A DNA stretch of 64,000 nucleotides. Origin: Sesamum alatum (taxonomy: Eukaryota > Streptophyta > Magnoliopsida > Lamiales > Pedaliaceae). A program made the translations under genes and the position numbers. The stretch lies in NCBI GenBank assembly GCA_034509735.1, contig JACGWO010000005.1, forward strand, positions 30,782,479-30,846,478, given 5' to 3'. This document shows positions 38,330 through 50,995 of this stretch, piece by piece (the stretch's first letter is position 1; the number at the start of each line of letters is the position of its first letter). The notes below the pieces were generated by a model. That model saw only the letters and a list, made by a program, of their open reading frames with translations. It was not told where the DNA came from and made no database searches.

Positions 38330-39148
38330 CGCATTGGCTTTTACATCAGGGGTGACTACGGTGTGGTTTCGATTTTTTAAAAATTATTTTGAAATTGAAT
38401 TGCTTTTCAAATTGAAGTGCAGTTTCGGTTTGACGGTTTTAACACTTGTAATAAAAATTAAACATTGAGACTAATAAAAAACAAGAACATATATAGTTAA
38501 AATCCCTTTAGTGACAAAAAAGTAATAGATTATCGGAATAATTAAATTTAATACACAATAATTTAAGTACAAAGCTAAAGTCTTTGAGTAACAAAATATA
38601 ATAAATTTTAGAATAATTGAAATTATAATATAACTAAAAATTTTGAACGTCTTGAATGTTGAGCTCCAACTGCAATGACATCTGAAAGAAGAGATAAGAG
38701 AGGCGCGGCAAAAGGAGAGAGTGGAGGGGAGGGAAAAAGAGAGAAAGGGGGGAGGGGCCTCGGCGATGGCGCAACAGGGGCAGGGTGGAGGGGAGGGAAA
38801 AAGTGAGAAGGGGGGGGAGGGGCCTCGGGGATGGCGCAACAGGGGCAGTGAGGACAAAAGAGAGAATATGGGGCGGCGAAAAATAGAGAAGAGAGAGGGA
38901 AAGAGGGAGAAGAGAAAGGAAAATGAAAGAGAAAGAGTAGGGGAAAATTCTAATGGGCATGGTTTGTTATTTTAAAACTTAAATATATTTATTTTTGTAT
39001 AGAGCCAAAATCAAAGTATACAAAAATGGGTTTTGCAATGTATACCTTAGATAACATTTGAACTTTGGCTTCTATAATTTGAATATGAAATTCTTTTAAA
39101 TAATTAATTAATTTGATTCAATTATTATATATACAATTTTAAAAAATT
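38330..39148. other. Intergenic sequence with purine-rich tandem duplication
   Basis: At 38722-38850 a 65-bp unit (GTGGAGGGGAGGGAAAAAG.GAGAA..GGGGGGAGGGGCCTCGG.GATGGCGCAACAGGGGCAG) occurs twice, inside a GA-rich tract that runs to about 38940. Frames on either strand here are low-complexity artefacts. Flanking sequence is AT-rich and holds no gene. Confidence 0.65.
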
Positions 39149-39298
39149 GGGATTAATTACACTTAAACTCCATTTGAAAATGTAAAATTACACTTTTTCT
39201 CAAAGAAAGAAATTTTGAATTTACACTTACATCCTATTCAAAACTTTTGGGCAAAGTGTAATTTCGCATTGCAGAGGGGGTCTAAGTATAATTAACCC
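39149..39298. mobile_element. Short MITE, 150 bp
   Basis: Ends GGGATTAATTACACTTA and TAAGTATAATTAACCC are inverted repeats. The inner words TGTAAAATTACACTTT and AAAGTGTAATTTCGCA also pair. A/T-rich flanks obscure the TSD. It is related in design to the elements at 28517 and 31088. Confidence 0.65.
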
Positions 39299-40164
39299 AA
39301 AAATTTATTATATATTTAATTGTGCGGTTCTGTTTTTGGTGATTTTTTTTATTAGTTTTAAATTAAAACCAAACAAATAAATGAGGTGCACTTTTATTCT
39401 AAATTTAGAATTACAATTTGGAAGATAAATCATAAAAAACAATTCGATCCATTTTGATTCGGACGATTTTAAAAGTTTTTTTTTACCCCTACTTACAAGT
39501 CCCGCATTAGTGATGGTTGACTTTACAATCCCTAAACTTTAATTTTTGTTTCAGTTTGGTTATATGACAATTTTCTGGCGAAAAAGTGGCTAGATTTTGA
39601 CTTTTTGAAAGGTAAAATGGAAATTTAAGTTGTATATTCTCACTTTAGTCCTGCCTTAAGTTTGTAAAATTATCAAATTAGTCCCTTTTTTTAGGCAAGA
39701 AAGCAATCTTTTAATATTTTGTATGCTGAATACGATAGAATTATCTTGTGTGAATAATGAATATTTTGAACTCTTATAAACATAATAATAACATATTGCG
39801 TAACTTAAAATAAAATAGTTTTTTATTTTATTTTCAGAAGTTACAAACAAAATTAAAATTATGAATAAATTTAATAAAAGTTATCTAATTTGAAAATATA
39901 ATAAAAATCTAAGTCAATAAGTTTTAGGAGTTAAAGATAAGTTTAAGAAAATTAAATCTTAACAATATTTACTAAATATTAAAAGCTAGAATTTTGAACA
40001 AAAAGTTGATTGAATATACTTTTTAACTAGATAATATGGTGATTTCATGTACATATATATATATATATTCATTTTAAGAGATTTTTATAGAACTTTTTCT
40101 ATAAAATGGAGCTATATATTTAAAAACACTTACAATAAATTATATATATATATGTGTGTGTGTA

Positions 40165-40483
40165 TGATGCCCTCAAAATCCTTCATTGATTCGAAGCCCA
40201 AGAGGCTCAGTGGAGGAGCAAGCCAATGGGCCATTAGCAGGACAACCAACTAGCGGGAAGCTAAAAGCCCATAACCTTACCTGTTGATTTTACTAAACTG
40301 GCCGACCTAAGAAATGAGCTCGTTCTAGCGGGACACGTCATCGTACAGCTGGACGGGCACATCCTATAGATTATCAACACATTAATACATGTCACCCTAA
40401 AATACTTTCAGCCGGATTCTAGTGGATTGACGCCAAATCAACTGGGAAGTTGAGTGTACCAAATTTTCAGATTTTCAGGCAGG
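40165..40483 (+). repeat. Left LTR fragment of the gag-only element
   Basis: Matches 42736-43053 block by block: GCCAATGGGCCAT.AGCAGG, AAGAAATGAGCTC.TTCTAG, GACACGTCAT.GTACAGCTGG, TCCTAGTGGATTGACG and ATTTTCAGGCAGG. After that it diverges. The missing part contains the LTR TATA box present in the right copy. Confidence 0.85.
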
Positions 40484-40879
40484 TGATAGGCCAGCTCCAG
40501 CAGGTGACCTTCTAGCTTCAGCTGGTGATAGGCCAGCCCAGCTGTCGATCCAACATCTGATTTTGCTGCCATGAGCCCGTTCCTCCCTGAGCAACTCTGT
40601 CAAATCATTGTGGAAACCATCCACTCGACCCTCTGCGGTTCTAAAGCTAGCGGAGCAGGACCTTCTTCCCAGCAAGAACGAGGTGGAATCTTAGGAAGTC
40701 AAGATACTGATGGACAAATCCCTACTGGTCTCCATTAGGACAAACCCCTACCTACTTATTTCGCTAACAAAGAAGCAACCACCTTTCAACCCCCTGAAAT
40801 TTTGTAATCCTTAAAGAAAGAGATGATGGAGCTTCGCTAGAAGGTAGAAGAAGAAACTTACCGGGTGAGAGTAGTGTTT

Positions 40880-41279
40880 CCTTCAGCGTGGACATCATGA
40901 TAGAAGATTTCCCTGCTCATTTTCGAGCACTTTCCCATCTGCCTGCATATGATGGCACCTCGGATCTAGTCGAGCACGTTCGCAGGTTTGAAAATGCAGC
41001 CTTGCTGCACAGGTATACTGACCGTATTAAATGTTGTGTGTTTCTTACTACATTAGGAATTTTGCCGAACAATGGTTCAACCAGCGTTCAGCTGGACCAG
41101 TAAAATCTTTTGCAGAATTTAACACTCTTTTCATGCATCATTTTACTAGCAGCCGAAAGTACCAAAAGTCGGCTATCATCCTTTTAGGGATTAAGCAGGA
41201 GGAGAAAGGGACTCTAAGGGCATATGTTCACCCCTTCAATGCAGCTATCTGGAAGTTCCAACAACTCACTAGGAGGTGA
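40880..41279 (+). pseudogene. Ty3-type gag remnant
   Basis: Two overlapping frames encode IEDFPAHFRALSHLPAYDGT, EHVRRFENAALLHRYTDRIK, CVFLTT, then AEQWFNQRSAGPVKSFAEFN and LFMHHFTSSRKYQKSA. These match the Retrotrans_gag fold of plant Gypsy elements. A one-base shift at about 41060 separates the frames, and the end decays after LRAYVHPFNAA. It is not the same gag family as 26440-27400. Confidence 0.85.
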
Positions 41280-41584
41280 CCCCCTTTTCGAGTCTCTAGT
41301 TAAGAAGCCCGCAGTAGATTTCCGTGAAGTACTGGCTTGTGCCGAAAATATATGAATTTGGAGGATGCCTGGCTGGTGAAAAGGAGCAATTGCGTTATGC
41401 GAACAGAAGAACACATATAATCTCAGGAAGTTTTGTCCCTGAAAACCCTTATTGTTTGCTTATGGCTTCCTAACTTTTATAATCAAGCATTATCTTATGC
41501 GAATAAATGCATTTCTTGCTTCTCACCTTGTGTTGCTCACAGACTCAATCTTCAGCTTCTGGCTGATCCCAATAAGCGCCCTGC

Positions 41585-42070
41585 TGGCGTGCACTCTTAC
41601 ATAAGTCGCCTGGTGGTGCACGCTCATTATAAGTCGCCTGGTGGTGCACGCTCATACATAAGCCGCCTGTTTGGCGCACTCCCACTCTTACTGGCTACGA
41701 GCCCTGATAAGCCGCCCATTGTGGTGTACTCTCACCCAACTTACAGCTACGAGCCTTGATAAGCCACCCTTCGTTGGCGCACTCCTACTCTAATTGGCTA
41801 CAAACCCTGGTAAGCCGCCCTTAGCTGGCGCACTCTCTTACATAAACCGCCCCTCGCTGGCGCATACTTTTACACAAGCTGCCTGCTGGTGCACGCTCAT
41901 ACATAAGCCGCCTGCTGGTGCACGCTTTCACATAAATCACCTGCTGGCGCACGCTTCACATAAGTCGCCTGTTGGCGCACAAAAGCCTCCTACTTGTGCA
42001 CGCTCTCCATAAGCCGCCCGCCGGTGCATACTATATAAGTCGTCTGCTGGCGCCTACATTTACAAGCACC
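41585..42070 (+). repeat. Degenerate tandem array, about 25-40 bp unit
   Basis: At least twelve units built on CATAAGCCGCCTGCTGGTGCACGC with changes such as GTCGCC and GGCGCACTC. It lies between gag and the polypurine tract of the gag-only element. Spacing and sequence vary too much for a satellite. The position echoes the repeat arrays downstream of gag in the element at 24955. Confidence 0.85.
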
Positions 42071-42735
42071 TGTTAGTGGACATATTCAATCCAACGTTCA
42101 AAACTGCCTTCTATTGCCACATCCATTTCAGCACAATGTCAATGAGGCCTGCTCAGGCTAACTTACTACTTGAGCTTTATTTTTACTCACTTGTTGTGGA
42201 CATATTGCCCACTGATAACGGTGTAGCACCTTTTGTTTTTTGTCAAAATGACAAGAACAGTTGGAGTGGCCATTTTGGGCTAGGGCAAGATAATGCCTCC
42301 TCCATCCATAACTGGTTACTGAAACCTACAAGCTTGCTCACGTGTCAGGTTTACAAGAATATTCTACATGCCCAACTTTTCTCTCTAACTTAGGTGCTAG
42401 CGCACCATTTCACTACTTGGTGATTTATACCCTTAAAAGATAGAGAGAGGCCCCTTCTTATATCTTACTCTTTATTGCGATAACACCTGCAGGAAACATT
42501 ACTAGCGTACAAACTGGGTATTCCCCAACCTAACATTTACACTAGCCCACAGGAACATATCAAGCCAGACATACAGTCCTGCCAGCAAGAGACTCTCCTG
42601 TTCAGCTGGCTATAGTCCGCTAATCTAGGCGCATATGATCTCCCAAGAAGGTTCCTTCAACGCATTATACCTACTCCAACACTTTAGCTCTACCACCTGA
42701 ACTCCTGGAGGGGGGGGGGGGGGGATGGAGGGTGA

Positions 42736-43440
42736 TGATGCCCCTATAACCCTTCATTCATTCTAAGACCAAAAGGCCCACAGGAGGAGCAGCCCAATGG
42801 GCCATCAGTAGGAAAACCCACTATTGGGAAGGTAAAAGCCCATAATCTTACCTCATGATTTAACTGAATTGACAGACCCAAGAAATGAGCTCTTTCTAGC
42901 TAGACACGTCATTGTACAGCTGGACGGACACATCTATATATTTTCAACACATTAATACACATCATCCTGGAATATCTCCAGTTGGATCCTAGTGGATTGA
43001 CGACAAATTAGCTGAGGTGTTGAGTGTATCAAATTTTTGAATTTTCAGGCAGGCCTGGCAAGACCTAGTCCACCTGGCGTATCTCAGTCATATCTAATCC
43101 AAATAACACGCGGATTTTTCGAGGAGTTAGCTGACTCAAAGAGCTTTTGAATGGAATAGGACTCTTTTCAACCAAACGTCGATTTCTGCTTTGTACAAGT
43201 CTATAAATAGAGGCCTTGTGCAGTTATTTGGTAGCATCTACTCACTTTTATAGCTCCTACACTTTTACTCTCATTCATTCTCGGTTCCAATGTTGTTTTG
43301 AGCCTATTTTTCATATATCACACGAATTATTATATCACACACTCGAATATCACCATTATTCTTACTCATTTTTCAAGTTTCCTATCATTTGTATACTTTA
43401 CTGATTTAAGCATCGGAATGCTAACGCTTCCTTACAGGTT
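42736..43440 (+). repeat. Right LTR of the gag-only element, with TATA box
   Basis: Begins TGATGCCCC (or TGATGATGCC from 42733) after the G-rich polypurine tract. A TATA box TATAAATAG at 43202-43210 marks the likely start of transcription in the LTR. The 3' border is not certain. Confidence 0.7.
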
Positions 43441-43839
43441 AGTCCCCCCAATCTTGGGAACTTCGTGAAGGTCCCTCGACTTTTGTGGTGCTGCTGAATT
43501 TCGTTATGTATTAGTATGAAGTCCACTAGAGAATTTGGTTCAAAAGTATATTCCACCAACTTTTTATTCGAAACTACAAATATTTAATGAATATTATTAA
43601 GGTTTTACTTTCTTGGACTTATCTCTAACACTTAAGATAAAAAATTACTGACCTAGATTTTTTATTTTATTTTTTAGATAATAAGTTTTATAAAATAAAT
43701 TCATAAATTGATTTTTTAACTACTGAAAATGACAAAAAAAAAGAGACCGCTTATTTTAAGTTTCCATTATTTTGATTATTGCATCATATTTAGCAGACAA
43801 AAATATAAAAAGGTCGTTTTTTTCGCTTAAAATAAAGGA
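43441..43839. other. AT-rich sequence inside the long-inverted-repeat element
   Basis: No coding potential or further repeat is visible. It is the part of the host element to the right of the retrotransposon insertion. Confidence 0.5.
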
Positions 43840-44327
43840 CTAATTTGATAATTTTACAAACTTAAGGAACTAAAGTGAAAATCAAAATAGATTGATCATC
43901 TTATCCTCCCAAAAGTTAAAATCCAATCACATTTTCATTGAAAAATGGTTAGAGGGACCAAACTAAGATCAAAACTAATGTTTAGCAATGCTAAAGTCAA
44001 GAAATGAACTTGAATGACTAAAGTGCTTCTAAATAAAAACTTAAGAAATCAAATATAGCATTTACCCTAAAAATAATTTTAGCTACCAACTAGTTGGTAG
44101 AACTGGATCACTCACAGGATTATAGGAATTGTCTTGGATTTACATTTAGGGATAATTATATTTACACTCCCTCATTTATTATCTTTTTACACAAATCATC
44201 CCGGCCTTTTTGAGAAATTACAGAAACTCATTCCTGACAACCTTTAAAATCAAAAGATGCCCCTGTTGACCCCGCCACATTATAATATAATTTTTAAATG
44301 ACATAATTGCCCTCAGGAGTGTTTCAG

Positions 44328-45355
44328 TAAAGGTAGAGGGGGTGTCAAAGTAATGTTTATCGGGATGAGTAATATGACCCATATATTTTTTTTTATTATT
44401 TATATCAATTTTTAAGTTAAACTTAAATTATTTTATTAACTTCTTTTTATTGAGTCTCTGTATAAAATTATAAATTTTAATAATTGAAATATTAAATTAT
44501 TCAATTAATAGGTTAAAAAAAAAATTAGTTATTAGGTGATAAATTTAAATTAAAATATTATCACACCTTTATAAATTATTTTAAATTCTTAAAATTAAGA
44601 GATTATATATCCTCAATTTTTATTTATAACTAAATTTTAATAAAATTAACAAAGTATATACATATATAAATATATATTTATTTATACATATATAAATTTA
44701 TAGATATTTATATATACATATATATTTAGACGGCGGATGAAGAAGGAAGGCGAAGGTTGGGCGACGACAAGGACGCCCAAATGCGGAAGAGGGGCTGGGT
44801 GTAGGCTGGGAAGCAACATGGAGGGCCTAAGCGGGGCGAGGGCAAGGGTTGGGCGCATGCGGTAACGTGGCAGTAGGGACGAGAGCGCAAGTGGGGGTTG
44901 GTGGTGGGGTTGGGGAAGAAGGGATAATTTTTTTTTAAAAAAAAATTTAATAATTTAAACTATCATTTTAACAATAAATTATTTATGTTACTAATTCTTA
45001 TATGATTTTTATAGAATACATAAACTATTTTGAATTATAATTTATTGATTTTAGTAAGCATTAATTATAAAAAAATAGAAGATAAATAATCTTTTAATTT
45101 TAATAATTGTAAATAGTTTATAGAAGTCTGATAATTTTTAATTTAAACTTATAATCAAGTAACTAATTTTATTAATATCTTAATTAAATAATTTAATACT
45201 TAAATTACTAAAAGGTGTAATTTTATATGGTGATTCAATTAAAAAGTTAGTACAATAACTAAATAAATAAAAAATTAGTATAAATAATAAAAAAAGTATA
45301 TGGGGCCCTATTACTAATTCCCCTAAATATTAATTTTACACCTCCTCTACCTTTT
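44328..45355. mobile_element. Foldback element with GC-rich core
   Basis: The left arm AAAGGTAGAGGGGGTGT, GAGTAATATGACCCATATA, TTTTATTATTTATATCAA is complemented by the right arm TATAAATAATAAAAAAAGTA, TATGGGGCCCTATTACTAAT, ACACCTCCTCTACCTTTT. The arms are about 250 bp or more, AT-rich and imperfect. The loop contains a GC-rich block at about 44728-44930, unlike anything nearby. It abuts the left end of the Gypsy 3' LTR and probably removed its last 50 bp. Confidence 0.7.
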
Positions 45356-46255
45356 GGTAATTATACCCCTCCACCATTATGATTCGTTTGTAAGAAATTT
45401 ACATTAAAACCAATAGATCTTGAAATAAAAATTCAATCAAAGTCTAGTACTTCTATTTTTTATAGTTAGAACTCCCAACTCAAGATATCATTGCTGACAC
45501 ACCTAATAAGACTGGCGACACCGGCTTATGATTCAATTCGGCTCGTTACTCTGACTTCTCTCTTAAATTTGTGGCAAGGAATGTGCCGCCTACTTAATAA
45601 ATATAGCTAATTAACCTATATATTTATATATGCATACATCATGCAGTAAGACAAATTTCATGCCATGACATAGACCAACATAATATTCAATGTACAATCG
45701 CTACAAAATCAAGAACTCTAGCACAATCAAATATCAATTCACAATATAATATATTCAAAATTATCGTTTATTTTTTTTAGGGCCCGACTTACCGTAACTG
45801 GAGTACATCAATTAATGATTTGCCGGCCATCATCATCTCAATCAATATCATATGATAAACAACACATGATATACGTCGAATGTGTATCCCCACACCACCA
45901 CAGTGTGTAACAATATCAACATAGGACATCACAACGAATGCATCCCCACACCAACCCAATGTGTAGTTATCACACATAATATTCTCTGCTATTCGGAATA
46001 CCCCGATACCTTACGTGTCATGGTACCTAGCCTGTATATTTAGTTTTTTCATATCACATATCACATCATCAATCACATCGTCATCATTCACAATTATAAA
46101 TCATTAAATTTTTCTCTCAGTGCTTCCGGGTGTAATAAATACGGTGAATGATCATGAAATACTTTTATTTGATTGTCAATTGTGTAACAATTATCAATCA
46201 AATTTACAAACAAAAAGGTATATTTATCCTTGCAGACAACAAATATATATATATA

Positions 46256-46654
46256 GAGTAAATTACAACTATCTTTCCTGAGATTTGGCATAATAATAAA
46301 TACCCTCTTGTTGTTTGAAAAATTATAAATACCCCCCTGAGGTTTATAACCATCTAACAAATAACTCATTTTCATCCATTTTTATGGGCGAACTGACCAA
46401 AATGCCCTTATACACTGAATTATTTTTTATTTAATTCTTAAAACTTTTTTGGACTACAATGCGCAGGGAGAGGTTTTTTACACAGAGGAGCAATAATGCA
46501 ATTTGCCTTGGTTGATTTTTCTATAATTTTAATAAAAAATTCAAGGGCGAAATGGTCAATTTCAGGCCTTTGGTTAAAAATTACAAACCTCAAGGGGGGT
46601 ATTTGTAATTTTTCAATTATGCCAAACCTTAGGGGATGTGGTTGTAATTTACCC
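46256..46654. mobile_element. Mutator-like MITE, family A copy 2 (in Gypsy 3' LTR)
   Basis: Ends GAGTAAATTACAACTA and GTTGTAATTTACCC are inverted repeats, and the body matches 58089-58513. The homologous place in the 5' LTR (near 57030) lacks it, which confirms insertion. The flanks are TATATATAT on both sides, so the 9-bp TSD cannot be fixed exactly. Confidence 0.85.
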
Positions 46655-48879
46655 TATATATATATATACTAGCGTAGACCTCGTGCTATGCACGGTTATA
46701 TATATATATTTTTTTCAATTTAATAATATTTTTATAATATATTATGCTATAAAGTTTTTTTAAGTAAAATTAAATTTTTATTTTTAATAGGTAAAATATA
46801 GTAGTTTTGAATTTTTAATCTATTTTGATTATTATTGATAAAGATATTTTCCTACCTATACAATATATTTCTACTTACTAAAATTTGTATTATATGAGGA
46901 TTACTTTCAAACAATTATGATATTTTATTAAATATATATATATATATATACTTTTTACATATGTTCAACCCTATACAAAAATATAAAAAATAAAGAATTA
47001 GTTAGATATATTGTTTGTATTATATAGTTCATCTTCCATCAAAAATCATATCAAAATACATAAATTTAAAATGATCTTCCATGTTAAAGAAATAAAATAT
47101 AAAAAAAAAATAAAAACTTACTTTTAATGAGTTATAAGAAAGATAAATAAAATGGTAAAAGAAAGAGGAAAAGATGGAAGATAAAAAGAAAAATAATTTA
47201 AGATAATTTCAAAATTCCAATATCATTTCATCATTTTGAACGAAAAAGATAAAGAGTAAATTAATTATCATGATAAAAAAATAAAATATGAACAAATAAA
47301 CATAAATGACCAAATTCAATTAAATAACAAATATAGCAACATTATCACCGACCCTGATAATAAAAACACTTTCATCGGCTCAAAGAAATCCTAAAAGATG
47401 AAAGATTAATTTTAAAGCAAAAGAATGAGTTGAACAAAATTAAATCAACAGTTAAAATAATAAATATTTATCATACATTTTTCTAGAAGCCTGAATACAT
47501 TAATAAAAAAAGGTTAGCAAGAGGAGAAAAAAAACTATAATAATAAAAAACAAAATATGCCAAAATTTTAAATACAAAATATATTGAAATATATAAGTAG
47601 GCAATTATAACTACTAAGTTTAACAAAAAAAAATAATAAATGAGCCGTGTTAATATGCTATACTGCTATAGCCTTCGAGCAATTTGCAAACCATACTACT
47701 CCATATTTAATTTTTTGAATTTTTGGAAGCAATATAACACTGTAAAGTATAAACGGCGGAAGTATGTTTCATAGTAACTTTTGAAGGATAAAATATGAAA
47801 CTTTATCTCCATAAAAACTCAAATAATTAATTATTCTATAGTTTATGTTTTGCATGAAGTGAATTAAAAAGTTCAAATGTAACAACTTACTAATATGTAG
47901 ATTATATTTTTTTTTTCTTGGTTTTTTTTTTAACTGAATCACGACATAAGACTTTCTTTCATAAATTCAAGTTAAAAACTAAGAAATTACCCCTTGCAAT
48001 ATGTTGTTATACTTCGAAAACTTATTAAATTATTCTTCAATTTAGAAAGTTCATTCATCAAATTTTTATTTTCAACTATTAATTCTTGCCTTATTTTAGG
48101 ACAATAGAAAAATATTGGTATTTTGTATTTATAAATTCTTTTATTTATTATTATTTAATTAAATAATAAGTTTTCTTTTCACCATATTTATATATATGTT
48201 GCAAAACTTTTATAAACTTAGTTTTGAGGTTTTCATTTATTTAATTATTTTGTTTCGTTCGACCAATTACAAAAGTAAAAAGTGTTTATAATGACATAAT
48301 TTACTTTCCAAAAATTCAAAGAGATATTTTTCTCCAAAAAAATTGCAAGTCAGTTGATTTTGATGGTCTCTCATTTATAAAATTAAAATATTAAAAAATG
48401 ATACTTATTTGAATATTCCGAAATATACAAATAAATATATCAAAAATTTAATATATTAGTACTGAGAATTTTAATTATTTAGTACAATGAACTAAAAAGA
48501 TTTAATATCTCAAAGTTCAAAAAGAAATTTTATAATACTTTTAGTACGAATAACTGAAAATAGTTAAAAATTTAATATTAAAATTTTATTGAATTAGCCT
48601 CTATATTTATTATTAATTTAAGACATCTCTATAATTTTTTTGATTAAATTAAAATATACAAAAGAAGAAAATAAAATTCAGACAACCAAGTGGATCTTTT
48701 TTGAAAAGAGCTCGAATTACACACACATGAAAATACATATATTTACATGAAATTATAAAGATTTACAAAGCACATGATCATAGATTTAGTATAATTATAT
48801 TTACATAGTTCGAGAAACTAATATGATCATTCTTTCCACCTTGTAAAACATTGTAATTAGTAAACAAAAAAATAAAATC

Positions 48880-50280
48880 TAAAAAAGAACAACAAAACTA
48901 AACTTAAAAGTAAAAATTAATGGATGATACTATAATATAATATATCTATATATATATAATGGTGTATAAAAATATACAAAAGAGTAAATTTTACATAGAA
49001 ATAAAAACTAATTGTCAGATGAATTAAGTATAATCATACCAAGAAATAAATATGTACCTATTAACACAAAAGAAATATGTTCCTTCTTGTGAAAAAAATG
49101 AAGTTTGAAAAAGAACAACAAAATTAAATTGTAGATTAAAAATTAAAAAGATAATAATATATATATATGTATATATAATTGGTGCATAAATAAACAATGG
49201 GTAAATACTTAGACATAAATAAAAACTAAATGACAAATTAAGTAGAATCATACAAATACATGTTAAACGAAATATGTAGCAATTAATGCTCAATAAATTT
49301 GTTCGCTCTTATAAAAAAACAAAAACTAAAAAAGAATGAAATATGAAAAAGAACAATAAAAGTAAACTATAAAACAAACTAATGTAAGAAACTATAATAT
49401 ATGGACAAAAAAATTGGTGTATAAAAGATACAAAAGAATAAATATTTAAACAGAAACAAAAATTAAATGTCTAATCAAATAGAATATTTCAAATAAATAT
49501 TAAAATATTATCATTAACACCATATAAATCTATTCCTTTTTGTAGAAAAACAAAATCAAGCAATCACTATAGAAATATGAAAATTTAACACCATAAGAGG
49601 AATAAATATTGAACTTATTATTCAATAAAGAAAACACAAGAAAATGGTAGAGATTATTATCTCAATATGTACCTATAAACACTAAATAAATTTGTCCCTT
49701 GTTAAGAAAATGAAATTTGAAAAAGAACAACATAATTAAACTGTAGAATAAAATTTTAAAAGATGATGTATACATAATATACATATAAAATTGGTGCATA
49801 AAATAAACAAAGGATAGATATTTCAACAGAAATAAAGACTGAATGGCAGATTAAGTAGAATCATAAAAATAAATATTAAAAAAAATATACCCATGAAGGC
49901 TAAATAATATGTTCATTCTTGTAGAAAAAAAAAATTTAAAAATAAAATATGAAAAAGAACAACGAAAGTAAACTATAAAACAAAATTAATGGATGAAATC
50001 ATAATATATAGAAACAAAAAACTTGTGTATAAAAGATAGGAAAGAGTAAATATTTAACAGAAATAAAAACCAATAATAAAATAATACAAAAAATATTTAA
50101 AAGCAATATTTTCCATTGACACCAAATAAATCTATTCCTTCTTGTAGAAAAATAAATCAAGCAATCGCCATATATAGAAATATGAGAATTAACACCATAA
50201 GAGGAATAAATATTAGAGTTATTATTTAATAAAGAAAACATAAAAAATGGTATAGATTATTATTTCAATATTTCAAGTAT
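48880..50280. repeat. Higher-order tandem repeat, 605-bp period
   Basis: A basic unit of about 200-225 bp, marked by GAAAAAGAACAACAAAA, TAATTGGTGCATAAA, AGAAATAAAAACTAA and TGTTCCTTCTTGTAGAAAA, recurs from 48880 to 50170. A distinctive segment (AGAAATATGA.AATT.AACACC, CATAAGAGGAATAAATATT, AATGGTA.AGATTATTAT) appears only at 49571 and 50176, giving a 605-bp higher-order period. Each super-unit holds about three basic units. Confidence 0.75.
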
Positions 50281-50674
50281 CATGAAAACTAAGATATAAA
50301 AAATAAAACGACGTCGTGATAAAGAGTAAAACATCAGTTTAGCCACATGAGATGAGTGTAGACGATAAATAAATATTAAAATTTAATAGACATAAGTATA
50401 TGAGTAATGGATGAAGATTAACATAATTGAAAGATCATGGAGGAAAACAAATAAATTAATACCATAGAAAAGCGTAAGATGTCACTCTAGCCATAGTACA
50501 AGCAATGAAAAGAATTAAGTATATAGAGTGTTAAATTTTGAAATCGTAAATGGAGAATAGAAAATTGGTAGAATTGGTCTAGCTAATGAATGAGAGATGC
50601 AGAGTATTTAAATAAAAATGTGACAGAGACTATGATCGTTAGGTAATCATTTAAGATAGATATAAATTAAATTA

Positions 50675-50995
50675 GCATCATAATTTTGGATGTATGATTT
50701 GGATAAACATAAAATAATACCTAATATATTAAAAGATAATGTTTCCAACCAATTAGATTTTTTCTTGATATTTAGAAATTCAATTATAATTTTGGATATA
50801 AGTTTTTGGATAAATATAGAATAAATATTTAATATATTAAAATAGATTATGTTTCTAACCAATAAGATTTTTTCTTGACAATTTTTTTTTGTAATCTTGG
50901 AGATAAGATTCTAGATCAATACAAAATAAATAATTAATATATTAAAAATAAATAATATTTCTAACCAATTAGATTTTTTCTTGGAAATTAAAAAA
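50675..50995. repeat. Tandem repeat, about 107-bp unit, three copies
   Basis: Units starting near 50679, 50785 and 50891 share TAATTTTGGATATAAG, TTTAATATATTAAAA and TTTCTAACCAATTAGATTTT followed by TTCTTG. They lie next to the right end of the AT-rich insertion. Confidence 0.8.

Larger units (their letters stand above)
40165..43440 (+). mobile_element. Gag-only Ty3/Gypsy-type element with truncated left LTR
   Basis: Two related LTR-like ends start TGATGCCC at 40165 and 42736. The right one follows a textbook polypurine tract (GGAGG plus a G run, 42709-42732). Between them are a Ty3-type gag remnant and a degenerate tandem array, with no pol domains. The left LTR aligns only for its first 319 bp and then jumps to internal sequence, so its TATA-bearing half is deleted. 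The right border near 43440 is approximate, since there is no full left LTR for comparison and no TSD could be fixed. Confidence 0.75.
39510..44060. mobile_element. Long-inverted-repeat element split by a gag-only retrotransposon
   Basis: The arm at about 39510-39700, with CACTTTAGTCCTGCCTTAAG and TTGTAAAATTATCAAATTAG, recurs as its complement at about 43840-44060 (CTAATTTGATAATTTTACAA, CTTAAGGAACTAAAGTG). Outer parts also pair loosely (TGGTTGACTTTACAATCCC / TAAAGTCAAGAAATGAAC). Subtracting the insertion at 40165-43440 leaves about 1.2 kb. No TSD was determined. Confidence 0.65.

Noticed and set aside
38471..38975. Open frames of 84-128 residues on both strands
   Set aside because: They come from a GA/CT-rich tandem tract and have low-complexity Pro/Ser/Leu or Glu/Gly/Lys composition.
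41585..42070. CRISPR-like array of about 25-40 bp repeats
   Set aside because: Units are degenerate, spacers are not unique or regular, and the array lies between gag and the polypurine tract of a plant retrotransposon.
47300..50300. Short minus-strand frames (for example 49024-49293, 49999-50241) as membrane proteins
   Set aside because: Hydrophobic content is the product of AT-rich tandem repeats; equivalents recur in each repeat with different frames.
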